Positions 56,828-64,000 of a stretch of DNA of 64,000 nt are shown piece after piece. A program made the translations under genes and the position numbers. The stretch is taken from NCBI GenBank assembly GCA_902526645.1, contig CABZLS010000004.1, positions 1-64,000 on the forward strand. Direction: 5' to 3'. Origin of the DNA: an uncultured Pelagibacteraceae bacterium. GTDB taxonomy: Bacteria > Pseudomonadota > Alphaproteobacteria > Pelagibacterales > Pelagibacteraceae. The notes under the pieces are model-generated. The model ran no database searches. It was not told where the DNA came from and worked only from the letters and a program-made list of their open reading frames with translations. Every line of letters starts with the position of its first letter. Within the stretch, counting starts at the first letter, position 1.

Positions 56828-57425
56828 AAAATTTTAATATCAGATATATTATTATTCCAAGTAAGAAAATTAATAATCCTACAATTGTAAACCATTTTGA
56901 TCCATTTTCCTCCATAAATTTATTAAACATATTTCCGAATTTATAAGATAGATATGAAACTATAAAAAAACGTAATCCTCTAGAGATCAAACTTATTAAA
57001 ATAAAAAGAAAAATATTAAAACCAATTAAACCACTGGTAATTGTAAAAACTTTAAATGGCAAAGGAGTAAAACCAGCTAAAAAAAGAATTCCTAGCCAGG
57101 CATAGAAACCCTCACTTTCAATTAAATTATTTTTTACATATATAAGTTTTTCCTCATAACCATAAAAATTCATTATTTGGGTTCCAATGTCAAAAAAAAG
57201 TGCTCCTATGAAGTAACCAAATATACCACCCATAACTGAAAATATTGTTGTTATTAGAAAAATTTTTAAATAGTCATTTTTTTTTGCGATAATCATTGGT
57301 ATCATCATTACATCTGGTGGAATTGGAAAAAAAGAACTCTCAATAAACGATACTAGAGCTAGGTAATATTTAGAACTTTTGTGGCCAGCTAATTTCAAAC
57401 ATTTTTTATAAAGAGTAGTAAACAT
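56820..57425 (-). CDS. DedA/YqaA-family membrane protein
   Basis: A 201-residue protein with five or so hydrophobic helices. The N-terminal half SFIESSFFPIPPDVMMIP and ILFLAGFTPLPFKVFTITSGLIG match the SNARE-associated/VTT domain of DedA and YqaA proteins. Related proteins move phospholipids or undecaprenyl phosphate across the membrane. The function here is not shown. It overlaps dsbB by eight bases. Confidence 0.87.
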   Translation of the reverse strand: MFTTLYKKCLKLAGHKSSKYYLALVSFIESSFFPIPPDVMMIPMIIAKKNDYLKIFLITTIFSVMGGIFGYFIGALFFDIGTQIMNFYGYEEKLIYVKNNLIESEGFYAWLGILFLAGFTPLPFKVFTITSGLIGFNIFLFILISLISRGLRFFIVSYLSYKFGNMFNKFMEENGSKWFTIVGLLIFLLGIIIYLILKFYA

Positions 57426-57486
57426 TTTTTGGTTTTAATATAATTTTAGTTCTTATACTATTTAATAAATTATTAAACAACTAAGA

Positions 57487-57571
57487 GGGCGAATGGCGGA
57501 ACTGGTAGACGCGCACGACTCAAAATCGTGTTTCGTAAGAAGTGAGAGTTCGATTCTCTCTTCGCCCACCA
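57487..57571 (+). tRNA. tRNA-Leu (anticodon CAA)
   Basis: An 85-base class II tRNA. The acceptor GGGCGAA pairs with TTCGCCC, followed by discriminator A and an encoded CCA. The anticodon stem CACGA/TCGTG holds the loop CTCAAAA, giving anticodon CAA for UUG codons. A long variable arm and the T arm GAGAGTTCGATTCTCTC are clear. Confidence 0.97.
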
Positions 57572-57575
57572 GATT

Positions 57576-59276
57576 ATGGAATTGAATAAAATAAATAGTT
57601 TAGTTGAACTTTTTTTTAAAAAATATGAAGAAAAAAAAATTCAACCACAACAATCTTTTTTAAAGTGGTTAAAGATTAATAAAAATAATTTTCTAACTTG
57701 GGAAAAAGTTCAAGAAGATATTCAAATTTTATCTCAGTATTTAAAAAAGATTCTATCTTCTGGAGATAGATGTGTTTTATTATCTGAAAATCGTCCTGAA
57801 TGGTTAATAACGGATATTGCAATCATGAATTCTGGTGGTGTGACAGTTCCATTATTTACCACATATTCACAAAAGGACTATGAATATATTTTCCAAGATT
57901 GTAAACCAACAATCTGTATTGTATCAAATGAAATTCAATTTAAAAAAATTGAAAAGCTTATTTCAAAAGAAATAAGAATTTTATCAATTGAAAATTTTAA
58001 TAATTCTATTGAAAGTATTGAGACTATTTTAGAAAAAAATTCAAAAGAAAAATTTAAGAATTTATCAATTGGTTATAATAATAAAATCAAAAGAAAAGAT
58101 CTTGCTTGTATTATTTATACATCGGGAACAACTGGTAGTCCTAAAGGTGTCATGCTAAGCCATGGAGGTATTTTATCTAATTGTGAAGGAGCTCAAGAAA
58201 TTTTAGAACCTTTAATTAAAAAAGAAATTCCAGTTTTTTTGACGTGGCTACCTTTATCACATTCATATGAACATACAGTACAATATGTTCAAATTTCACT
58301 CGGAGCAAAAATTTATTATGCAGAAAGTTTAGAAAAATTATTATCCAATATGTCTATTGCAAAACCAACTATAATGACAGCTGTACCAAGATTTTACCAA
58401 AATTTATATAGTAAGATTTCCGTTAATTTTTCAAAACAAAAGGGACTTAAAAAAAAGTTAATTGAAAGTACCATATTACTTGGAGTTAAAATATTGAATA
58501 GACAGAAATTAAGCTTTAATGAAAAAGTTATTAATTTTTTATGTGAAAATTTAGTAAGAAAAAAAATCAAAAATCAATTTGGAGGCAAGTTGAAAGCTTT
58601 TGTTTCTGGTGGTGGTGCTTTAGATCAGAAAATTGGAGAATTTTTAAACTCTATTGGTTTACCAACTTTACAGGGATATGGATTAACAGAAACATCACCG
58701 GTAGTAAGTTGCAATATTCCCGGAAAAATTAAGATCGAAACAGTTGGCCCACCCTTCAAAACAAATAATGTAAAAATTGCTGATGATGGTGAAATTTTGG
58801 TTAAAGGAGAAAATGTTATGCTTGGTTATTGGAACATGGAAAAAGAGACAAATGAAATTATTAAAGATGGCTGGCTTCACACCGGAGATATAGGTGAGCT
58901 CACTTTAGATGGAAATCTAAAGATTACTGACAGAAAAAAAGAAATTATAGTGAATCTTGGTGGTGATAATATTTCACCCTCTAAAATTGAAAATTTATTG
59001 TGTTTAAACGAAAAAATAAAACAAAGTTTTGTTTATGGAGATAAAAAAACTTATTTAGTTGCACTGATTGTAAGTGAGATTGAGGAAAATAAAAAAGAAA
59101 TTGAAATTTATTTAGAAAAAATCAATAAAAGTTTATCCTTAATTGAAAAAGTTAAAAAATTTAAATTAATAAAAGAAGAATTTACAATTGAAAATGGAAT
59201 GTTAACGCCAACTCTTAAGCTAAAAAGAAAAAAAATTTTAGAAAAATATAAAGAAGATTTAGAAAAACTTTATTAA
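57576..59276 (+). CDS. Long-chain acyl-CoA synthetase (AMP-forming)
   Basis: A member of the ANL superfamily that activates fatty acids with ATP and CoA. The P-loop IIYTSGTTGSPKGVMLSHGG (about 182-201), the adenine motif QGYGLTETSPVVS (about 366-378), and WLHTGDIGEL with the hinge ITDRKKEIIVNLGGDNISP are all present. At 566 residues it is slightly shorter than most FAA1/FadD15-type enzymes. It starts 4 bases after the tRNA CCA end. The exact chain length preference is unknown. Confidence 0.93.
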   Translation: MELNKINSLVELFFKKYEEKKIQPQQSFLKWLKINKNNFLTWEKVQEDIQILSQYLKKILSSGDRCVLLSENRPEWLITDIAIMNSGGVTVPLFTTYSQKDYEYIFQDCKPTICIVSNEIQFKKIEKLISKEIRILSIENFNNSIESIETILEKNSKEKFKNLSIGYNNKIKRKDLACIIYTSGTTGSPKGVMLSHGGILSNCEGAQEILEPLIKKEIPVFLTWLPLSHSYEHTVQYVQISLGAKIYYAESLEKLLSNMSIAKPTIMTAVPRFYQNLYSKISVNFSKQKGLKKKLIESTILLGVKILNRQKLSFNEKVINFLCENLVRKKIKNQFGGKLKAFVSGGGALDQKIGEFLNSIGLPTLQGYGLTETSPVVSCNIPGKIKIETVGPPFKTNNVKIADDGEILVKGENVMLGYWNMEKETNEIIKDGWLHTGDIGELTLDGNLKITDRKKEIIVNLGGDNISPSKIENLLCLNEKIKQSFVYGDKKTYLVALIVSEIEENKKEIEIYLEKINKSLSLIEKVKKFKLIKEEFTIENGMLTPTLKLKRKKILEKYKEDLEKLY

Positions 59277-59296
59277 TTTATTTAAATTATTTGATT

Positions 59297-59413
59297 ATAA
59301 TGCGCATAAACATTAACTTTTTTACACATTAAAAATATAAAAAGTTTATTTTATTTAAAATAATTTTTTAAAAATTCTAACTTCAATTTAAGAATTGACA
59401 TAACGCGCATAAA
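59297..59413. repeat. Direct repeat ATAAYGCGCATAAA, two copies
   Basis: ATAATGCGCATAAA (59297-59310) and ATAACGCGCATAAA (59400-59413) differ at one of 14 bases and are 103 bases apart. The first overlaps a TATAAT (59296-59301). The second abuts TTGACA (59395-59400). Both precede the basic miniprotein and look like a regulator site or promoter parts. The rest of the 198-base gap between 59277 and 59474 is plain AT-rich sequence. Confidence 0.5.
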
Positions 59414-59451
59414 AAAATAAAAATAACTTAATAGCGAATCAATTTGATTCG
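59395..59451 (+). promoter_or_regulatory. Promoter and palindrome upstream of the basic miniprotein
   Basis: A consensus TTGACA lies at 59395-59400, with TAAAAA 17 bases later as a poor -10. The transcribed leader would include a perfect 17-bp odd palindrome, CGAATCAATTTGATTCG (59435-59451), which can fold as a 6-bp hairpin or serve as an operator. The miniprotein ribosome site AAGGGAG follows at about 59462. Confidence 0.5.
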
Positions 59452-59474
59452 TATAACAAAAAAGGGAGCTAAAG

Positions 59475-59549
59475 ATGCCTAAGAGAAGAAAAAAAGCAAA
59501 GAAAGCTAAGAAAGCTAAGAAAAAAGCTAAGAAAAGAAGAAGAAGATAA
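59475..59549 (+). CDS. 24-residue Lys/Arg/Ala miniprotein
   Basis: After AAGGGAGCTAAAG, an ATG opens a 24-residue frame that is almost wholly Lys, Arg and Ala: MPKRRKKAKKAKKAKKKAKK plus four arginines. It contains KAKK repeats like histone H1-type tails. A clean terminator follows 20 bases after the stop, so it forms its own transcription unit. It would bind nucleic acid or ribosomes. I do not recognise it; it may be an SAR11-type conserved small gene. Confidence 0.65.
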   Translation: MPKRRKKAKKAKKAKKKAKKRRRR

Positions 59550-59568
59550 TAACTTAGTATTCTTTATT

Positions 59569-59611
59569 AAAAACGCTTCTCATAACGTTATGTGTGAGAG
59601 GCGTTTTTTTT
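59569..59611. terminator. Bidirectional intrinsic terminator shared by the miniprotein and carD
   Basis: A 14-bp stem (AAAAACGCTTCTCA at 59569-59582 with TGAGAGGCGTTTTT at 59595-59608, one G-U pair) has a 12-base loop, an A run on the left and a T run on the right. It can end transcription from both directions. It overlaps the carD stop codon (59610-59612). Confidence 0.85.
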
Positions 59612-60509
59612 ATTCCTCTACATTTTCCTCTGGCTCTGAAATTGTTTCCTCCTCAACTACAGCAGCTGCAGGTTTATTATTTTGAATTGAAGTTTTTTGT
59701 TGGTTGTCTAAATTTCTCTTTAAAGCTTTATCTAATTTTTTTTGTGTATCTTCTGTTGATGAATTAAGAATTATTTGGAATTCTGATAAAATTCTTTCAT
59801 AAGCTTTTTCAAACAGTTGTCTTTCACTATAAGATTGATCTACCATTAGATCATCTCCTTTATTTAAATCTCTTACAACTTCAGCTAGTTCATAAATCTT
59901 ACCTGAAGAAATTTTTGCTTCATATTCTTGAGCTCTTCTGCTCCACATTGATCTTTTAATTTTAGGTTTACTTTTCAATATTGAAATACATTTATTAACT
60001 TGGTTAATTGTTGCTAAAGGTCTTAGGTTTGACTGTTTATTTACTGGGACCATTCCATTAGCTTTATCTTTTTCGAATTTGATCACGTAAGTTTCAACAT
60101 CAATACCGCCAATATTTATTTTTTTAAATTCTGAAATTTGGCCAACACCATGTTTGGGATAAACAATATAATCTTTAATTTTATATTCTCGTTTTTCAGT
60201 GTCCTGTTTCTTTACTTTTTTTATTTCTGGTTTAAGTTCATTATTTTTGGGAATTCTTAAGTTTTCATTTTTGTTTTCAGTTTTTTCATTTATTTTTTTT
60301 TTGTTCTTAGGTAAAATTTTTTTGATTTTCCTAGATTTAATAGTAGATGTTTTTTTATCTATTTTTTTTGAAATTTTTTTGGGTTTAGGTTTTTTAGGTT
60401 TTTGGAGTTTTTTAGGTTTTTTAGGTTTTTTAGGTTTTTTAGTTTTTTTACTAAATGTTTTCTTTAAAATACTTTTCAAATTTATTTTGTTCATTTTTAA
60501 ACTTTTCAT
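59610..60509 (-). CDS. carD: CarD-family transcription regulator with lysine-rich N-terminal extension
   Basis: CarD/CdnL stabilises the RNA polymerase open complex, especially at rRNA promoters. Residues about 107-165 form the RNAP-interacting domain ([20 protein letters not shown]), and about 170-255 are the DNA-binding helical bundle ([35 protein letters not shown]-like). The first ~106 residues are an extra lysine-rich tail with KKP repeats; most relatives are about 170 residues. Its start overlaps the fdxA 3' end by 44-59 bases depending on which of two ATGs (60509 or 60494) is used. Confidence 0.9.
   Translation of the reverse strand: MKSLKMNKINLKSILKKTFSKKTKKPKKPKKPKKLQKPKKPKPKKISKKIDKKTSTIKSRKIKKILPKNKKKINEKTENKNENLRIPKNNELKPEIKKVKKQDTEKREYKIKDYIVYPKHGVGQISEFKKINIGGIDVETYVIKFEKDKANGMVPVNKQSNLRPLATINQVNKCISILKSKPKIKRSMWSRRAQEYEAKISSGKIYELAEVVRDLNKGDDLMVDQSYSERQLFEKAYERILSEFQIILNSSTEDTQKKLDKALKRNLDNQQKTSIQNNKPAAAVVEEETISEPEENVEE
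60375..60443 (-). repeat. Short tandem repeat encoding Lys-Lys-Pro in carD
   Basis: A 9-base unit (AAACCTAAA register, encoding KKP) is repeated imperfectly about seven times. It gives the low-complexity tract at residues 23-45 of the carD product. Such repeats are prone to length change. Confidence 0.8.
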
Positions 60510-60777
60510 GATCCAAAGGTGGATCTTTTTTTTCAGTTATATTTGGCCAAATTTCAGAATATTGCTTGTTTATCTGAAGCCATTTTTCACTGCCAGGCTC
60601 TGTATCAGCTTTGATGGCATCAACAGGACATTCTGGTTCACAAACGCCACAATCTATACACTCATCAGGTTTAATTACAAGCATATTTTTTCCCTCATAA
60701 AAACAATCTACAGGACAGACATCTACACAATCAGTTAATTTACATTTAATACATTTATCATTTACTAAATAAGTCAT
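60451..60777 (-). CDS. fdxA: 7Fe ferredoxin FdxA
   Basis: A 108-residue ferredoxin with one 3Fe-4S and one 4Fe-4S site. The N-terminal cysteines are in [17 protein letters not shown] and the second set is [15 protein letters not shown]. This type accepts electrons in soluble redox chains. Its 3' end overlaps carD, and the pair is translationally coupled. The C-terminal ~45 residues are helical and family-specific. Confidence 0.95.
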   Translation of the reverse strand: MTYLVNDKCIKCKLTDCVDVCPVDCFYEGKNMLVIKPDECIDCGVCEPECPVDAIKADTEPGSEKWLQINKQYSEIWPNITEKKDPPLDHEKFKNEQNKFEKYFKENI

Positions 60778-61187
60778 AATAATTTGTTTTTAATTTTTTC
60801 TTTAATATTACCCATAACTTTACTATCAATATATAACAATCCTGTAAGTCGTCTCATTAAACTTGTTTCGTATATATCTGCTTCATTGTTTGAGTAAATA
60901 ATTTCCCATAATGTCTCAATAATTTTAATTTTATGCTTTTCATCCATATCTTTGACTTTCTTAGTAAATTCTAAAATTTGGTTAGAATCTTCCTCAATTT
61001 TCTTCGCATCTACAATTATTTTGTCTAATTCATTTTTATCAACTCCAATTTTTAATAATGCTGATTTAATTATACTTTCCTCTTTAGGAGAGTAATGTTC
61101 ATCTATTTTTGCTGCATGTATTAATAGTGCAGTAATTTTTATAATATCTTTATTATTATTTACCTCTTTATTTTTTAAAAAAAACAT
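60774..61187 (-). CDS. TerB-like protein
   Basis: A 137-residue all-helical TerB-fold protein: [20 protein letters not shown] is the typical first metal-type motif, and [19 protein letters not shown] the second. Family members are cytoplasmic and often linked to stress or metal. It overlaps the fdxA start by four bases and lies 5 bases after the helicase. In other alphaproteobacteria an S4 RNA-binding gene often fills this place. Confidence 0.8.
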   Translation of the reverse strand: MFFLKNKEVNNNKDIIKITALLIHAAKIDEHYSPKEESIIKSALLKIGVDKNELDKIIVDAKKIEEDSNQILEFTKKVKDMDEKHKIKIIETLWEIIYSNNEADIYETSLMRRLTGLLYIDSKVMGNIKEKIKNKLL

Positions 61188-61192
61188 GAGTA

Positions 61193-63673
61193 TTAACTTA
61201 AGTTAAGATTTCTTAAAATTTTAAATGGGTTCTCTTTAGAGGGTTTTTTATCAAAAATTTTCTTTATTTTTTTTGAAGGATAATATCTAAAAAATATTTC
61301 ATTATTTTTTTCATTAATTTTATATCCCATAATTTTAATTAGTTTTTTAAAATCTTCTTTATTACACCCTAATAAGTTTAACATTTCAGGTATAAGTTTT
61401 ATTTCCTTTTCTCCCTCATTTTTTAAATTGATAATCTGAACAAACAATCTCTCTAAAATATCAATTCTTATATAAAATTTGTCAAATTTTTCAAATCCAC
61501 AAAGTAACATAAAATTTCTACTTTTAATATTTTTGTTATTAATAAAATTTAATCCAAATGTGGGTGGACTTAGATTAAAATATTTTTGATGATAGTTTTT
61601 CCAAAGAAGAGTTCTTAAAGATACTGCTTCAGGTTTAATTAGCCTGTGTAAGTAAACATGGTATCTTCCAAATTTTACGCCTAAATCTCTTAAAATTTTT
61701 CTATCATTTTGCTCTAGACTCTCAAGATAGCTTGAAACTTGTTCTCTCTTAAGAACACCATTATTTTCATAAAGTTGAAATGCTAACGCTTTGATTGAGG
61801 ATTTTTTTTCTTTTATATTTTTTAAATCAATGAGGCTCTTTAAAGATGTATTAATTTTATTTCTTAACCACTTCTCAATAAAATCTGTTAATTTTTTTTT
61901 TTGATTTGTTTCAAGAGTATCGTCTATTATTAATTCAAAAGCTGGGTTTAAATAATCTCTGCCTGATAAAAGTTTTGCTATAGGTGACTTATTCCAATAA
62001 ATCTTAAAATCATTATGAAGCTCAATTAAACTTGTTTCAATTATTTCTCGTATTCTTTTTTCAAGTTCTGGACCTATCGTTTGTCTTGCTGCCTTTTTAA
62101 GAGATTTAATATCAGTCTCTAATGCTCCTTTTTTTAGATCCAATTCCAACTTCAAACCATTTAATGTTCCTATAAATTGATCATCAATCATAACATCATT
62201 ATTATCTAAAATTTTCGTAATAAATTCCATATCTTGTTTTAATCCTCTTGCAAGCACGCTAGCTCGTTTATCAATAAATGTTTTTGTAAGTTCCTCATGA
62301 AGTCTATCTGAAAGTTTGTCTTCTAATAATTTTGTTTTCTCAATCCAATAGTTTTGATTTTCAGTCCAATTATTTTTATTTGAAACATATGACCAAGTTC
62401 TAACATTTGCAATTCTATTTGACAAAGAATCAACATTTCCCTCTAGATTATTCAATTTCATTAGCTGTAGGTGCATGAAATCATCAGTGATTTTACCTGT
62501 TTTTGAGTTTAAAAACTTAAAAACATTTTCAATTACTTCATAGTGATTTCCGTAGGTTTTTTTTACAAAATCAGGTATTTGACAACACTCCCATAAAAGC
62601 TTTAATCTATCTTTTTCTAATTTTGTTTTTTGTAAGTTTTTATCTTTTGTAAAAAACTTAAGAGCCTTTTCGTCTTCACATTCATAAATTTTTCTAAGCC
62701 ATTCTTTATTGGGCTTTTCGTCTAATGACTTTATTAGAGTAAATGGATTATTAAAATTTAAATTTGAATTTCTCCAAAATAAAGACTGAAGTTCCTCAAA
62801 TTTATGATTTTCAATAAGATCAACTTCATCAGCATTTATTTCTTTACATTGACCTGTAATCCCAAAACTGCCATTATTTAAGTATCTTCCTGCTCGACCA
62901 GCAATTTGTCCAATTTCTGATAAATTTAATCTTCTTAATTTTTTTCCATCATATTTTTTAAAATTTGAAAAATAAACGTGATCTAAATCCATATTGATTC
63001 CCATTCCAATTGCATCAGTTGCTATCAAAAAATCAACATCTCCAGATTGATATAATTCTACTTGGGCATTTCTGGTTTTTGGGCTTAGTGATCCCATTAC
63101 AATTGCGGCTCCACCTTTTTGTCTTCTAATTAATTCAGCAATTGCGTAAACTTCTTCTGAAGAAAAAGCAATTATTGCGGTTTTTCTATCAATTCTTGAA
63201 ATTTTCTTATGTCCAGAGTAAGACAGTTTAGATAATCTATTCCTGTTAATAAATTCTATATCGTCATCTAATTTTGAAATTATCTTTTTAATAGTATTAG
63301 AGCCCAAAAGCATAGTAAGTTTATTTCCTCTCATATTTAACAATCTATCAGTAAAAATATGACCACGTTCGTGATCAGAGCACATTTGTATTTCATCTAC
63401 AGCAATAAAGTCTAAATCTTTATCTATCGGCATGGACTCCACAGTACAAAGAAAATACTTAGCATCATTTGGTATGATTTTCTCTTCACCAGTTATTAAT
63501 GCAACTTTATTTACATTAATCCTTTTTACTACTTTATCATAAACCTCTCTTGCTAAAAGTCTTAGAGGAAAACCGATCATACCATTTTCAAAGGAAAGCA
63601 TAGTTTCGATTGCAAGGTGTGTTTTTCCAGTATTAGTTGGACCTAGTACAGCGGTTATTTTATTTTTTGACAT
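61193..63673 (-). CDS. SUV3-like DExH-box RNA helicase
   Basis: An 826-residue superfamily 2 helicase resembling the mitochondrial SUV3 and alphaproteobacterial helicases next to fdxA-carD. Walker A is LGPTNTGKTHLAIE near residue 10, motif II is AVDEIQMCSDHERGH (about 92-106, DEIQ), and motifs V-VI are DAIGMGINMDLDHVYF and IGQIAGRAGRYLNNG. The C-terminal 500 residues are a helical extension of unknown role. It probably unwinds RNA, perhaps with PNPase (pnp at 30 kb). Confidence 0.9.
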   Translation of the reverse strand: MSKNKITAVLGPTNTGKTHLAIETMLSFENGMIGFPLRLLAREVYDKVVKRINVNKVALITGEEKIIPNDAKYFLCTVESMPIDKDLDFIAVDEIQMCSDHERGHIFTDRLLNMRGNKLTMLLGSNTIKKIISKLDDDIEFINRNRLSKLSYSGHKKISRIDRKTAIIAFSSEEVYAIAELIRRQKGGAAIVMGSLSPKTRNAQVELYQSGDVDFLIATDAIGMGINMDLDHVYFSNFKKYDGKKLRRLNLSEIGQIAGRAGRYLNNGSFGITGQCKEINADEVDLIENHKFEELQSLFWRNSNLNFNNPFTLIKSLDEKPNKEWLRKIYECEDEKALKFFTKDKNLQKTKLEKDRLKLLWECCQIPDFVKKTYGNHYEVIENVFKFLNSKTGKITDDFMHLQLMKLNNLEGNVDSLSNRIANVRTWSYVSNKNNWTENQNYWIEKTKLLEDKLSDRLHEELTKTFIDKRASVLARGLKQDMEFITKILDNNDVMIDDQFIGTLNGLKLELDLKKGALETDIKSLKKAARQTIGPELEKRIREIIETSLIELHNDFKIYWNKSPIAKLLSGRDYLNPAFELIIDDTLETNQKKKLTDFIEKWLRNKINTSLKSLIDLKNIKEKKSSIKALAFQLYENNGVLKREQVSSYLESLEQNDRKILRDLGVKFGRYHVYLHRLIKPEAVSLRTLLWKNYHQKYFNLSPPTFGLNFINNKNIKSRNFMLLCGFEKFDKFYIRIDILERLFVQIINLKNEGEKEIKLIPEMLNLLGCNKEDFKKLIKIMGYKINEKNNEIFFRYYPSKKIKKIFDKKPSKENPFKILRNLNLS

Positions 63674-63702
63674 TTCTATCTTTAGTGTATATTTTTTTTT
63701 AC

Positions 63703-63777
63703 CTACCAGATGTAGTTGGCCTTAAAGAACAAAAATAGCCTAAAACATGACCGAATCAGTGGAAAAAAAGTTCTCAT
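63703..63777 (-). CDS. Possible 24-residue peptide in the helicase upstream region
   Basis: The GC content of bases about 63700-63770 rises above its surroundings, and the minus strand holds a 24-residue frame (MRTFFPLIRSCFRLF and on to a tryptophan before TAG) with no ribosome site. It could instead be a small RNA or leader. Evidence is weak. Confidence 0.2.
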   Translation of the reverse strand: MRTFFPLIRSCFRLFLFFKANYIW

Positions 63778-63847
63778 TTTTAAATAAGTTAAATTTATTT
63801 TAGCACAAAAAAACGAATTCTATTGTAAAAAAACTAAAAAAATGGAT

Positions 63848-64000
63848 TTAACCCCCTGGTCCTAAATCTGAAGGCTTTATCTTTAAAATTTTCCAAACAC
63901 CAGATGCTGATGTAATAATTTTTTCATGACATTTAAGTTCACAAAATAAAAACACTAAAGTTTTTGTTTTTTTTAAAATTTTTACACTACCAATGATTTC
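63848..64000 (-). CDS. Hotdog-fold thioesterase (PaaI type), C-terminal part only
   Basis: The minus frame is open from the right edge and stops at 63848-63850. The visible 50 residues (GSVKILKKTKTLVFLFCEL, then ITSASGVWKILKI) look like the last two strands of a PaaI/hotdog thioesterase. The active-site region lies outside the window, so the assignment is tentative. Confidence 0.6.
   Translation of the reverse strand, partial: EIIGSVKILKKTKTLVFLFCELKCHEKIITSASGVWKILKIKPSDLGPGG

Noticed and set aside
60199-60738. Long forward frame antisense to carD and fdxA
   Set aside because: Its Phe/Leu-rich sequence is simply the complement of the lysine-rich carD tail; no ribosome site or family is seen.
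1-64000. CRISPR array, insertion sequence, prophage or restriction system
   Set aside because: No spaced repeats, transposase, integrase or phage genes were seen; the lone HNH protein belongs to a stand-alone chromosomal family.

Overview
The window looks like a streamlined, AT-rich alphaproteobacterial chromosome of the SAR11 clade (Pelagibacterales). The basis is strong A/T codon bias, very short intergenic gaps, frequent gene overlaps, small versions of core proteins, and alphaproteobacterial gene order (irr | fabA-fabB-fabI; mutM | ubiE-ubiB-coaBC-dut; rpsT-dnaA-dnaN; argH-lptM-lysA; fur-miaB-phoH-ybeY-lnt-metK; helicase-fdxA-carD). The placement is inferred from gene content and composition; no database was searched. 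No insertion sequence, prophage, CRISPR array or rRNA operon is visible. There is one tRNA (Leu, CAA).

Layout. 1-4.8 kb: YggS, a YkuD protein, an orphan winged-helix regulator, a 2OG-Fe(II) oxygenase, a PfkB kinase, nth and dapB. 4.9-8.7 kb: the chaperones dnaJ, dnaK and grpE, with sigma-32-like promoters ahead of dnaK and grpE. 8.7-19.8 kb: rdgB, an LpoA-like protein, rsmI, a BON lipoprotein, maeB, murJ, trpS, nfuA, a Bax-like protein, a polysaccharide deacetylase and a short tsaB that overlaps the deacetylase head to head. 19.8-25.8 kb: fur, miaB, phoH, ybeY, lnt, metK. 25.8-32.4 kb: nusA-infB-rbfA-rpsO-pnp, with a terminator-like hairpin in the nusA leader and a 12-codon leader ORF before pnp; rimP, trmB and truB are not at their usual places. 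32.4-34.7 kb: a secreted C-type lectin fused to an autotransporter-like barrel.

34.7-41.2 kb is the most regulated-looking part: fabA-fabB-fabI diverging from irr, then katG, an AspH-like oxygenase, a DUF2061 membrane protein and an unlisted 59-residue cysteine-rich peptide. Two near-identical boxes resembling the Irr iron-control element (ICE) flank irr, one in the fabA/irr promoter region and one on the katG promoter. A Fur-box-like dyad precedes the cysteine-rich peptide. This suggests a compact iron/peroxide module.

41.2-57.4 kb: an SH3 protein, a ThiF/MoeB protein, dut, coaBC, ubiB, ubiE, mutM, rpsT (apparently leaderless), dnaA, dnaN, a PlsC-type acyltransferase, lysA, an LptM-like lipoprotein, argH, a TlpA thioredoxin, a small HIG1-type membrane protein, an esterase, an HNH endonuclease, coq7, dsbB and a DedA/YqaA protein. 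57.5-64 kb: tRNA-Leu, an acyl-CoA synthetase, a 24-residue Lys/Arg-only-type miniprotein with its own promoter and terminator, carD with a long lysine-rich N-terminal extension overlapping fdxA, a TerB-like protein, a SUV3-like helicase and the end of a hotdog thioesterase. A recurring architectural feature is convergent gene pairs whose stop codons interlock in a shared TTAA.
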